64,000 bases of DNA from Sinorhizobium mexicanum (GTDB lineage: Bacteria > Pseudomonadota > Alphaproteobacteria > Rhizobiales > Rhizobiaceae). Positions 47,362-56,037 of the stretch are shown piece by piece. The notes beneath the pieces were generated by a model. The model saw only the letters and a program-made list of their open reading frames with translations. It ran no database searches and was not told the origin of the DNA. The stretch lies in NCBI RefSeq assembly GCF_013488225.1, contig NZ_CP041241.1, positions 1,798,001 through 1,862,000 on the forward strand, read 5' to 3'. The position numbers and the translations under genes were made by a program. The stretch's first letter is position 1. Each line of letters starts with the position of its first letter.

Positions 47362-48527
47362 AGCGGCGCGCCTCCCTTCGGCCGGAAGAATGCGACGCCG
47401 ACAAAGGTCTGGTTCACATGCACGCCGAGATGCTGCTCCCCGTAAGTGTTGAAGCCGATGACCCGATGCTGGCGGAACTGCTCGGACGCCTTGCCGTCCA
47501 ATCCCTTCCGCTCGATCTCGAGCTTGCGCAGATAGCAGTCGAAACCGAGAATGAAATCGGGTGCCTCACCGTCCTTGTCCCTGACGGCGAGCCCTGTCTC
47601 GAGCGTGCGGATGATTTCCTTGCCGCGACCGAGCCTCAACAGCAGGCCGTCGTCGATCGCCGACAGGAAGGTGAGGCCATTTTCACCGTGGATCTGCTGG
47701 ATCGCCCGCACGTGATAGAGATTGCCGTTGCGCACCAGTACCGGGTTCTCGGCGAAAACCATCGGTGACAACTCGCTGACCGGCACCTTGACGAGCCGCG
47801 CATATTCCTCGGCCGCCGGTGTGCCATTGATTTCCAGAACCAGCCGTTCCTCGGGGACCGCGCGGGTCACCACCATGCGCGTTTCCGTGGGCTGGAAATG
47901 ATCGAAGCCGAGGCCGCTAAAGTCCAGGTCGGTTTCCAGGAGCAAAAGAAGAGCAGCGTTGCTGTGGAACTCACCGTTGCGCAGAACCTGCGTGCGCTCG
48001 AACCGCAGCCCGTCGCCGGCCGACCCGCCAAACACGGGAATGTCCTTCAGGCCCGCCTCCAGGGCTGCCATCAGGATATCCTCCTGTTTGGACAATCCAT
48101 CGGCAAAGACCAGGGCAAGCCGCTTTCGGCCCGGCGTCGCACGGAACTGCGAGGCGAGCCGCTCCGTCTGCGACACGACATCGGCGATCGAAACCGGCGA
48201 GATGGGTTCGAACAGGATCGAGGCCACCCGGAAGTGATGCCGCTGGAAGGCGATCGCCAGCAACGCGTCGTCTTCATACCCCCGCGGCGTGATCTGGCCG
48301 GCCGTCGTGCAGCCAAAGACCACGGTGTTTGGCAGCGACACCCGCAGAGCCTTGGCAACCTCATCGGGTTGAAGCCTGTTCGGCACGAACAGGAGGACGA
48401 AGCTTGGCCTTGCGGTGGCAAGCTGCCGCCGGATCTCGGCAAGCGCAACAGCCGCGTCCTCGGCACGCGATGCGGCAAGCCGCACCGCCTCCGCCGGTTT
48501 GCGGTCAAGATCGTCGCCAGCCGTCAT
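47358..48527 (-). CDS. FIST-domain sensor protein (NosP-like)
   Basis: A 389-residue protein with FIST N (about 40-230) and FIST C (about 235-370) domains: FVLLFVPNRL, VFGCTTAGQITPRGY, VFGGSAGDGLRFE and the C-terminal VIGFNTYGEQHLGVHVNQTF. FIST proteins bind small ligands; the NosP members bind heme and sense nitric oxide and control the co-encoded kinase. Whether this one has heme cannot be told here. It is translationally coupled to the hybrid kinase. Confidence 0.88.
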   Translation of the reverse strand: MTAGDDLDRKPAEAVRLAASRAEDAAVALAEIRRQLATARPSFVLLFVPNRLQPDEVAKALRVSLPNTVVFGCTTAGQITPRGYEDDALLAIAFQRHHFRVASILFEPISPVSIADVVSQTERLASQFRATPGRKRLALVFADGLSKQEDILMAALEAGLKDIPVFGGSAGDGLRFERTQVLRNGEFHSNAALLLLLETDLDFSGLGFDHFQPTETRMVVTRAVPEERLVLEINGTPAAEEYARLVKVPVSELSPMVFAENPVLVRNGNLYHVRAIQQIHGENGLTFLSAIDDGLLLRLGRGKEIIRTLETGLAVRDKDGEAPDFILGFDCYLRKLEIERKGLDGKASEQFRQHRVIGFNTYGEQHLGVHVNQTFVGVAFFRPKGGAPL

Positions 48528-48546
48528 ACGCCGTCATTCCTCCCTT

Positions 48547-48590
48547 CTACAGCGCCGCGCGTCTAATCGGACGCGCAATCGACGCTGTAG
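48547..48590. repeat. Palindromic intergenic repeat, family A core
   Basis: CTACAGCG (48547-48554) with CGCTGTAG (48583-48590), and inside GCGCGTC/GACGCGC (48557-48563, 48570-48576). It lies between the response regulator and the FIST gene. The following 60 bp contain a weak TAGAGCATC...GATGC family B-like dyad. Confidence 0.75.
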
Positions 48591-48678
48591 CACCTTGATT
48601 CTAGAGCATCTTATCCGTTTTCGGCTGCTCCGCTCGAATACGGGATGCCCCAGTCCCGATTGCCTGTGCCGGCACGCC

Positions 48679-49368
48679 TCACTGCAGGCTATGGCGTATC
48701 GAGACTTCGCGCACCAGCATCGCCGCCTGTGTGCGGTTATGGACGCCCAGCCGGCGCAGAAGCGCCGTGATATGGGCCTTGACGGTCGCCTCGGCCAGCT
48801 GCATCTCGTAGGCGATCAGCTTGTTCGGCATCCCTTCGCAGATCAGCCCCAGAATGCGGGTCTGTTGCTGCGACAAATGGGCGATCTTGCGTGAAATCGT
48901 TTCCACCGACAGATCCGTGGCTGTGGTGCGGGCCGGGATCGCGTAGCCGGGCGGCACATAGGTCTTGCCGTTCCAGATATCCTGCATCGCCTCCTGGAAA
49001 TTCTGCCGGTCCATATCCTTGGGAATGAAGCCCGCAGCACCGGCCGCAATTACCGAGTGGACGACGTCCTTCGACGTGATCGCCGAGATGACGATCACCG
49101 GGATATCGGGCATCTTTTCCTTTATCTTCAGGAAACCGCTCAGACCCGACGCATCGGGCAGGTTGAGATCAAGCATGATCAGATCGGGCGAGAACCGCAT
49201 CCGCAGTTGCTGCATCGCTTCGCTCAACGAGGTTGCCGTTCGAATTCGACGCGTTTTGAAGGTGCTTTCCATCGTTGCGGCCAGGGCATCGCAATAAAGC
49301 GGATGATCATCGATCACCAAGGCCGACTTTATTGAAAGCGAGTGGATGGGTAACGCAGTCTGCGACAT
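48679..49368 (-). CDS. LuxR-type (NarL-family) response regulator
   Basis: A 229-residue regulator. The receiver domain (about 15-130) has the acidic pair in VIDDHPLY, phospho-acceptor Asp67 (IMLDLNLPDASG) and Lys in GFIPKD; the DNA-binding domain (about 165-225) has LSQQQTRILGLICEGMPNK and ATVKAHITALLRRLGVHNR. The start at 49368 has GGGAGGAGTGCC upstream. It precedes the FIST-kinase pair on the same strand and resembles ExaE/EraR/AgmR regulators of quinoprotein ethanol oxidation. Confidence 0.92.
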   Translation of the reverse strand: MSQTALPIHSLSIKSALVIDDHPLYCDALAATMESTFKTRRIRTATSLSEAMQQLRMRFSPDLIMLDLNLPDASGLSGFLKIKEKMPDIPVIVISAITSKDVVHSVIAAGAAGFIPKDMDRQNFQEAMQDIWNGKTYVPPGYAIPARTTATDLSVETISRKIAHLSQQQTRILGLICEGMPNKLIAYEMQLAEATVKAHITALLRRLGVHNRTQAAMLVREVSIRHSLQ

Positions 49369-49577
49369 GGCACTCCTCCCAATATTTCCTGGTCTCTGGA
49401 GCGGCCAAAACCAACTCCAAATTACATTGGAAATATCTCTTCTCCCATTGCGGTCATGCTCTCCTCCAGCACAACTGCGAGGAATTTGTCGCACAGTTTT
49501 CAGGGGCGGGCAATGCCGAGTGCGGGTCCGCTTCTAGGCCGAAAGTCGATGTTGACCAGTGGAAACCGGCGCTTCGA

Positions 49578-51830
49578 TCAAGCGCGTCCAGCGGCGTTTC
49601 GTATTCGGTCTCTGGTAAATGGCAAATCATAGAGGCGCTTGCCGACGGCATTTCTGATCGCGTTGGCGACAGCTGCCGCGGCAGGTCCCTGGGCGGCCTC
49701 GCCGGTGCCGAGGAAGGGTTCGCCGGGGCGCTCGATGATATTGACTTCGACACTGTCCGGCACGCTCGCAAAACGAAGGATCGGATAGCTCGACCAATCG
49801 GTGCTGGTGATCCTCGTCCTGTCGAATGCCACGGCCTCGTAGAGCGTCCAGCTGATCGATTGCAGAATGCCGCCCTGCGTCTGGTTACGGATGCCGTCCG
49901 GGTTGACGATCTCGCCGCTGTCGATAGCGGAAACGACGCGCACGACGCGCACGCGCCCGGTTTCCGGCTCGACTTCCGCTTCCATCGCCACCGCCAGGTA
50001 GGCGGCGAGGTTCTTGTAGCGGGCAAAGGCGAAGCCGCGTCCGCGATTCCTCGCCATTTGCGCCTTGTTCCAGCCGAAGCGCTCCGCAGCCAGTTCGATG
50101 ACGGCACGCGCCCGCGGATCCTCCATGTGGCTGAGCCGGAATTCGACCGGATCGGCTTCGGCCATCAGTGCCAGTTCGTCGATCGTGCTTTCGATCGCAA
50201 AGACATTGGCATAGCCGCCCAGCGCCCGGAGCGCCGAGACGCGCAACGGCATGTCGGGCAGGAAGTGCCAGAGCACGCGCTTGTTTGGAATTGCGTAGAG
50301 CGGATTGGCGTTTCGGTCGCCGTTGCCTGAGGGGCTAATGTTGAGCTTGGCCGGCTCCGGCTGGAAGGCTTCAGCCTTGTGGCGTGCTGCGAGCAGCGCG
50401 CCGGCACCGCCGGGACGCGTGGAGTGCGTATTGCTCCAAAGATCATAGGCCCAGCTCGCGATCTTGCCTCGATCATCGAGTGTTGCGCTCACCTTCATCA
50501 GCATCGCGGGGCCATAGGGCTCCCAACTGTGCTCCTGCTCGCGCATCCACTGGACGCGCACCGGCTTGCCGGGAATTTTGCTGGCAATGAGCGCGGCATC
50601 GCCGGCCGCGTCGTCGGCACCATTGTGCCCATAACAGCCGGACCCTTCCATGTGGATGACATGGACTTTGTCTTCCGGCATAGCCAGCATCTCGGCGATC
50701 GCCTCGCGGTCGGGAAAGACCCCTTGCGTGTGCGACCAGACGTCCAACGTGCCATCCGCCTTCATGTGCGCGACGGCGCAGGAAGGGCCTATCGAGCCGT
50801 GGATCTGGTAAGGCCGCGTATAGGTCGCCTCGAACGCCTTGTCGTTAGACGAGAGCGTGCCGGCTTCAGCAACAGTTCCCACCTCGCGCTCGAGCCCCTG
50901 CAGCGTCGACGGCAGGTCGGTCTGGTCGGGCAGCGTCTCCTTCTCCTGCCACCGTGCTGCCGCCGCCAAGGCCCGCATGGCGCTCACCGCCTGGAACTCT
51001 TTCTCGGCGACGACAGCGAGGAAGTTGCCGTCGCGCACGACGGAAACGACGCCGGGCATCCCCTCGGCCGCGCCTTGATCGAGTTCCGTCAGCGTCGCTG
51101 CCGGGCTCGGGGGGCGCACGACGCGTGCATGCAGCATTCCGTCCAGGCGCAGATCATGCACATAGGCGGGCTGGCCCGTCACCTTCGCCGGGATATCGAC
51201 GCGCGGGAGTGGCTTGCCCATCACGCGGAAGCTCCCGGGCTGCTTCAAGGCCGACTGCGGCTGCGCCTCCACGTGCAGCATCTGGCCCGAAACAAGCTCG
51301 CCATAGCTCGCGCGTCTCCCGTCCTTTGCCAGCACGGATTTGTTTTCGGCCCTGAGCTCCGCCGCGGCTACCCCGAAGCGCTTGGCGGCCTCCGCCAAAA
51401 GCAGCGCGCGCACCTGTGCCGCGGCGTTCCTGATGGCAGTGCCGCTGTTTTGCATCGACTGGCTGCCGGCCGTGAACCCTTCGTTGGGCGTGCGCCCCGT
51501 ATCCGCCGTGACAAACTCGATCTCACCGGGATCCACCTCCAGTTCCTCGGCGGCAACCTGGAGAAGAGCCGTGCGGATGCCTTGGCCGAGCTCCGCCTTG
51601 CCGGTGAAGACGGTGACGGAATTGTCAGGGTCGACCCGGATCCAGGAATCAAGAAAGCGATCGTCGTCAAGGCTGCCGGGCAAGGACGCGGGCGGTGCCG
51701 GTGACGTCGCCGCCGGTGGCGTCGGCGCGGGCGCCTGGGCAAATGCGCGGCCGAGGGAAAAGCTGACGACCAGCCCGCCGGTGCCGGCGATCACGGTGCG
51801 GCGGGTGATTTCGTGCTGGAGAATACCCAT
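49578..51830 (-). CDS. Molybdopterin-binding subunit of a xanthine oxidase-family aldehyde/isoquinoline oxidoreductase (IorB type)
   Basis: A 750-residue large subunit with a twin-arginine export signal (ITRRTVIAGTGGLVVSFSLG), so it is a periplasmic enzyme. Cofactor-binding stretches GKAELGQGIRTALLQ, MEGSGCYGHNGADDAAGDA, RALGGYANVFAIES and the C-terminal GEPFLGTGEAAQGPAAAAVANA, with the catalytic Glu, are present. The start ATG at 51830 overlaps the small-subunit stop (TGATG). Electrons would go to the [2Fe-2S] subunit and then the triheme cytochrome. The likely substrate is an aldehyde or N-heterocycle. Confidence 0.9.
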   Translation of the reverse strand: MGILQHEITRRTVIAGTGGLVVSFSLGRAFAQAPAPTPPAATSPAPPASLPGSLDDDRFLDSWIRVDPDNSVTVFTGKAELGQGIRTALLQVAAEELEVDPGEIEFVTADTGRTPNEGFTAGSQSMQNSGTAIRNAAAQVRALLLAEAAKRFGVAAAELRAENKSVLAKDGRRASYGELVSGQMLHVEAQPQSALKQPGSFRVMGKPLPRVDIPAKVTGQPAYVHDLRLDGMLHARVVRPPSPAATLTELDQGAAEGMPGVVSVVRDGNFLAVVAEKEFQAVSAMRALAAAARWQEKETLPDQTDLPSTLQGLEREVGTVAEAGTLSSNDKAFEATYTRPYQIHGSIGPSCAVAHMKADGTLDVWSHTQGVFPDREAIAEMLAMPEDKVHVIHMEGSGCYGHNGADDAAGDAALIASKIPGKPVRVQWMREQEHSWEPYGPAMLMKVSATLDDRGKIASWAYDLWSNTHSTRPGGAGALLAARHKAEAFQPEPAKLNISPSGNGDRNANPLYAIPNKRVLWHFLPDMPLRVSALRALGGYANVFAIESTIDELALMAEADPVEFRLSHMEDPRARAVIELAAERFGWNKAQMARNRGRGFAFARYKNLAAYLAVAMEAEVEPETGRVRVVRVVSAIDSGEIVNPDGIRNQTQGGILQSISWTLYEAVAFDRTRITSTDWSSYPILRFASVPDSVEVNIIERPGEPFLGTGEAAQGPAAAAVANAIRNAVGKRLYDLPFTRDRIRNAAGRA

Positions 51831-52333
51831 CAACCTGCCCTCCCTTCATCAGGTTCAGGCAGCGACGCAGCCTGCATCAATTCGCCTGCCCGCCGGATCG
51901 CTGCCAGAATCCGCATATGCGTGCCGCAACGACAGAGATTGGTCGCCAGCGCCTCGCGGATCTCCGCGTCGCTGGGCCGCGCGTTCCGGCGCAGGAGCGC
52001 ATGGGCGCTCATCATCATGCCTGGAATGCAGTACCCGCATTGCGCCGCCTGCACTTCGATGAACGCTTGTTGCAGCGGCCCGGGCTTGTCGATTGTGCCC
52101 AAGCCTTCGACGGTGGTGATTTCGCGGCCTTGCAGCAGCATGACCGGCACCATGCACGAAAGCACCGCTTCACCGTCCACCACGACGGTGCAGGACCCGC
52201 ACTGGCCTAACCCACAGCCGTATTTGGCGCCGTTCAAGGCAAGTTCGCCGCGAAGGACGTAGAGCAGAGGCGTCGCCGGATCGACATCGACCTCGTGCGG
52301 GCTGCCGTTGACTGTCAGCAATATCGCCATCAT
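51830..52333 (-). CDS. [2Fe-2S] subunit of the molybdenum oxidoreductase (IorA type)
   Basis: A 167-residue iron-sulfur subunit. The N-terminal plant-type cluster uses Cys40, Cys45, Cys48 and Cys60 (YGCGLGQCGSC); the second cluster uses Cys99, Cys102, Cys134 and Cys136 (CGYC, CRCG). It has no own signal peptide, so it would be co-exported with the large subunit. Two adjacent ATG codons (52333, 52330) overlap the cytochrome stop. Confidence 0.93.
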   Translation of the reverse strand: MMAILLTVNGSPHEVDVDPATPLLYVLRGELALNGAKYGCGLGQCGSCTVVVDGEAVLSCMVPVMLLQGREITTVEGLGTIDKPGPLQQAFIEVQAAQCGYCIPGMMMSAHALLRRNARPSDAEIREALATNLCRCGTHMRILAAIRRAGELMQAASLPEPDEGRAG

Positions 52334-53718
52334 CCCTCCTCGGCGCCGACATTGTGCGGCGCCCTTTCAATGCCGTCCGACGGCCGGATGGTCACCTTGT
52401 GCGCGCCGGAACGGGTATTGGCGATCAGGTCTACGAGACCGGCCCAAGGCTGCTCCTCGGAGAACCGCTCGCGCATGTAGGTGAGAACGTCGGCCACCTG
52501 CTGGTCGCTGAGCAGATGTCGGAAGGCCGGCATCACCGCACTCGCCTCGCCATCCGCGGGCGGAAGGCCGAACAGCACGACGTTGACGATGTTTTGCGGA
52601 TTCGGCGCATTGACGGCGGTGCTCAGGTCGAAGTTCAGGCCTCCGAAGGGTTGGCGTCGCTGGCCCTCATGGCAGCTTGCGCAGGCGGCGACATAGATCG
52701 CCTCGCCGGGACTGCCGCCGGAAGCGTTCACGGGAGAACTCTGGCTGTCGGCCGCCTGTTCCCGGTAGTCCCCCTCGAACTGCTCGCGCAGCTGCGCCGC
52801 TCTTTGGCCGCGTTCGGGCGTGGCATCGCCCATGATCGATGTGACATAGGTGGCGATCGCCATGATATCGCTGTCTGGAAGAGCCGAGAGATTGCCCGTG
52901 ACCTCGGCCATGGGCCCGCGCGAAACGCCGTGGAATTCATGCCAGCCGTTGCGAAGGTAAAAGGCAAGGCTTTGCTCGTCCCATGGTATCGGCGCCTTCG
53001 AATCCTTGTTGATCGCGTAGGCCTGCCAGCCCTCCGCCTCACCGCCGCCGAAGTAATGATCGCGATCTTCCGCGCCGAAAGCGTTTCGGGGGGTGTGGCA
53101 GGCGCCGCAGTGGCCGAGACCCTCGACAAGATAGCGCCCGCGCGTCCATGCCTCGCTCTGGCTGCTATCTGGTTCCATCTCACCCCTGTCGAAGAAGGCG
53201 AGCTTCCACGCGGCGAGCAGGGGCCTATACGTGAGCGGGAATGGCAGGTCGTTCCGGGGTGCTTCGGCCTTTACCGCGGGGCGCGTCATCAGGAAGGCAT
53301 AGAGGGCGCGATTGTCCTCCACAGAGACGCGCGTGAAATGGTCATAGGGGAATGCTGGATAGAGATGGCTGCCCTTCCGATCGACGCCTTCGTTCATGGC
53401 ACGCTGGAAGGCCTTTTCGCTCCAGCCGCCAATGCCGGTCTCAGGATCGGGGGTAATGTTGGTGGAGTATATCGTCCCGAAAGGCGTCGGCACCGCAAGG
53501 CCGCCGGCGAATGCCGGTTTTCCCGGAACAGTGTGGCAGGCGATGCAGTTGCCAAGCGCCGCCAGTTGCGCGCCCTTCGCGACGAGCTCCGGAGCGAACG
53601 TGGCCTGCGCTGCCGCGGCGTCCTCGGGAATTTCGGAACGCCACGCCAGAAAAAAGAAAGCACCCGCGGCCAGAACTATGGCCGCCGCGAAAACGATCAC
53701 CACCCGCAAGGCCCACAT
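52330..53718 (-). CDS. Membrane-anchored triheme cytochrome c
   Basis: A 462-residue cytochrome with an N-terminal membrane anchor (residues 4-26) and three CxxCH motifs: CIACH (58-62), CGACH (204-208) and CASCH (346-350). It resembles the cytochrome subunit of membrane alcohol/aldehyde dehydrogenases and passes electrons to the quinone pool or oxidase. The start has GGAGATC upstream. Its stop overlaps the [2Fe-2S] subunit start, so the three genes form one enzyme. Confidence 0.93.
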   Translation of the reverse strand: MWALRVVIVFAAAIVLAAGAFFFLAWRSEIPEDAAAAQATFAPELVAKGAQLAALGNCIACHTVPGKPAFAGGLAVPTPFGTIYSTNITPDPETGIGGWSEKAFQRAMNEGVDRKGSHLYPAFPYDHFTRVSVEDNRALYAFLMTRPAVKAEAPRNDLPFPLTYRPLLAAWKLAFFDRGEMEPDSSQSEAWTRGRYLVEGLGHCGACHTPRNAFGAEDRDHYFGGGEAEGWQAYAINKDSKAPIPWDEQSLAFYLRNGWHEFHGVSRGPMAEVTGNLSALPDSDIMAIATYVTSIMGDATPERGQRAAQLREQFEGDYREQAADSQSSPVNASGGSPGEAIYVAACASCHEGQRRQPFGGLNFDLSTAVNAPNPQNIVNVVLFGLPPADGEASAVMPAFRHLLSDQQVADVLTYMRERFSEEQPWAGLVDLIANTRSGAHKVTIRPSDGIERAPHNVGAEEG

Positions 53719-53857
53719 CGCAGATCTCCGCCGATGGTGGGAAACGCCGCGCTTGCCGTTCGGTTCCGAAATGGTGAAATGACGTCTGCGTGAGTTCCGG
53801 AATGCCCGTGGTCTTCTTAACGAAGTTGGACCGCCTCATCCGTCGGTCCCACTTGGC

Positions 53858-53953
53858 TCCTTAAGTCTTCGGCGATTCGAGGACAAAAGATGCAGCAATT
53901 CAAAGTGCTACAGCGTCCGTTGCGCATCTGACAGGACGCGCGGCGCTGTCGTA
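53858..53953. repeat. Palindromic intergenic repeat, family A, inverted copy
   Basis: In the reverse orientation: CTTAAGTC and ATGCAGCAATTCAAAGTG come first, then CTACAGCG (53908-53915) with a CGCTGT partner (53944-53949) around TGCGC/GACGCGC. It lies in the 368-bp gap upstream of the triheme cytochrome gene. No gene is seen in the rest of 53719-54086. Confidence 0.72.
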
Positions 53954-54086
53954 GCGGCTCGGCCGCTGAGAGCCATAAGGCGTTGTGATTGTTCCAGACT
54001 GAGCGCACGGAGACTGGATGAAGGGGCGCCCGGGACGCCCCTCCATCCCCGATCACAGTTGCCGTCCTGCTGCTTAGGGGTACACC

Positions 54087-54323
54087 TCAAAGCCGGATAT
54101 CCCAAAGCGAGAACTTCGCTTCCAAGAGCCCGCGCTCCCCGTCCGGCAGGCCGATATCGCGGCGCATGCGACCTGACAGATGGGAAACCTGGTTGGTCAT
54201 CTGATGGTGTCTCCAGGCGGCCAGGATCAGCGCACGCGCGGTCTTCCAGACGCCGAATTTTCGGCACAGGTCGTCAGCCGTGGATGCAAGGGTGTCAGCA
54301 ACTAAAAATTGTGCTTCACGCAT
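54087..54323 (-). CDS. DUF1127 small protein
   Basis: A 78-residue basic protein. The C-terminal motif RMRRDIGLPDGERGLLEAKF is the DUF1127 signature; an upstream helix RALILAAWRHHQMTNQVSHL precedes it. In alphaproteobacteria such proteins affect phosphate, RNA or stress physiology. The start at 54323 was preferred over 54347 because it gives the family N-terminus and a GACGGA site upstream. Stands alone. Confidence 0.82.
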   Translation of the reverse strand: MREAQFLVADTLASTADDLCRKFGVWKTARALILAAWRHHQMTNQVSHLSGRMRRDIGLPDGERGLLEAKFSLWDIRL

Positions 54324-54472
54324 GATTTTTCCGTCCCGGCGCGACAAGGCGGCCAGGTCCTCTCGAAGATCAAATGGACGTGCGGATGCGGACGCGGAAA
54401 CGCGAACAGTCGCTCCGTCAGCCGGTCACGTCAGGTCAAATGGGAAAGCGCCAATCGGCGGAAATCCGGGGT

Positions 54473-54577
54473 TTAGAGACCCTGGAAGCAAAATCGGCTC
54501 GAGCTTGATGTGCAATACATCGTAGTGCTGTCAGCCGTCCCGCCAGAGAGGCGCATAATCACGAGAACAGGATTCAT
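54473..54577 (-). CDS. Possible 34-residue small protein
   Basis: A short frame starting MNPVLVIMRLSGGTADSTT, preceded by a strong AGAGGAGGCGTGA ribosome-binding site. There is no recognisable domain; it has two cysteines and many serines. The site is better than that of many real genes here, which is the main support. The rest of the gap 54324-54824 shows nothing else. It could equally be a leader peptide for the DUF1127 gene 150 bp downstream. Confidence 0.35.
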   Translation of the reverse strand: MNPVLVIMRLSGGTADSTTMYCTSSSSRFCFQGL

Positions 54578-54824
54578 TTCACGCCTCCTCTGATTTGAAT
54601 TGCGAGTAGAGTGACCATACACGAGCCCGACCGATCTGCAAAGTCACAATTTCGGATTGCAGAAATCACACCGGATCCGTTGCGAAACTGCAACAGTTTT
54701 CCGAGGGGCATTTCTGCGGCGCCGGCGAGCCGATCCTTTGGTCCATCGCCATTGCTTGTTTCGGTCGCGAGAGGTCAGCAGCTCAGTGGCTTCTCGCTGC
54801 CAGAGTGCTGCCTCCGCAGCGAAA

Positions 54825-55841
54825 TCATGAGTGATCAGCGTCGTTCGCAAGAAGCGCATTGATCTCCGCCATTGTCGCTTCCGGTAGCGGTCCCTGCTCC
54901 AGCGCCGCCAGGTTTTCGCGCACCTGCGCCTCGGTTTTGAACCCGGGTATCGGAAAGGTGTTGGGCGAGCGGGCAAGGATCCAGCCGAGTGCGCCTTGCG
55001 CCAAGGTCCGGCCGCCGCCCTGCAGGAGTTCCCGCACCCGCGCAAGGCGGTCGAGATAATCGGCACGCGGCCGTCCGTCCTCAAAGAACCGCACCCAGCC
55101 ATGACCGGCCGCGCGCACATCGCTTGGAGGCAACTGCGTTTGGGGGCTGAACTTGCCGGTCAGGAACCCCATCGCCAAGGGCGACCGATTGAGGCTGGCG
55201 AGGCTGTTGCTTTCACACATCGCCAGCATGTCCGGGCCATCCGTGAAGACGTTCAGTTCCTGCTGAACCGCGACGAAATGCGGGAACTCCACCATTCGCT
55301 TCGCGGCGGCAGCGTTGTCGGTGCTCCAGCCCCAGAAGCGGATGGCACCTTTTTCCGCCAGTTTTTCAAGCGCCTCGCCGGCTGCATCCGCCTGATCGTC
55401 CGGAACCTCCCCGACATGGATCTGGTAGAGGTCGATATAGTCGGTCGCAAGACGCGCGAGCGATGCTGCGCAGGCCTGTTCGATGTAGGCGGGGCTGACA
55501 TCGGTGCCGACGAGGGCGCGGGCGGCGCGATCATAGGTGTATCCGAACTTGGTTGCTATGACTGCATTACCTCTTCGCCCACTCAGCGCTCGCCCGATCA
55601 CCTCCTCGCTGTGCCCGGTTCCATAGGCATCGGCCGTGTCGATCAGCGACGCTCCCATCTCGAGCCCGAGATGAATGGCCCGGATCGACTGTTCGTCGTC
55701 GATCTCTCCCCAACCGTCCGGCTTCCCGTCGAGCATGAAATGGCCTCCGATCGCCCAGCAGCCCAGCCCGATGGGTGCGGCCGACAGGCCGGAGCGGCCC
55801 AATGGTCTGCGGTTGACCGCCGAGATGTCGCTGGCAAGCAT
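54825..55841 (-). CDS. Aldo/keto reductase
   Basis: A 338-residue NADPH-dependent reductase. Catalytic tetrad: Asp and Tyr in LIDTADAYGTGHSE, Lys in ATKFGYTYD and His in LYQIHVGE; cofactor stretch IPIPGFKT is matched by FPIPGFKTEAQV. The start has AAAGGAATGCC upstream. It is a stand-alone gene; the substrate is unknown. The length is normal for the family. Confidence 0.9.
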   Translation of the reverse strand: MLASDISAVNRRPLGRSGLSAAPIGLGCWAIGGHFMLDGKPDGWGEIDDEQSIRAIHLGLEMGASLIDTADAYGTGHSEEVIGRALSGRRGNAVIATKFGYTYDRAARALVGTDVSPAYIEQACAASLARLATDYIDLYQIHVGEVPDDQADAAGEALEKLAEKGAIRFWGWSTDNAAAAKRMVEFPHFVAVQQELNVFTDGPDMLAMCESNSLASLNRSPLAMGFLTGKFSPQTQLPPSDVRAAGHGWVRFFEDGRPRADYLDRLARVRELLQGGGRTLAQGALGWILARSPNTFPIPGFKTEAQVRENLAALEQGPLPEATMAEINALLANDADHS

Positions 55842-56037
55842 GGCATTCCTTTCCCGTCGTGGAGCAATGCCGGTGACTATGCCACCGGTCGCGTGGCGAT
55901 CAGAAGCCTCGATTCCGCAAGAGGTTTTTCAGTAGTGAAAAACGGCTGGCGCGACGCACCGTTGCGTCCGCTGCCTGCTATGCAAAGCGGCGGCGCCCTT
56001 GTGCGATCACGGCGCCGCGGCAGTGTCGCGGGTTGAT

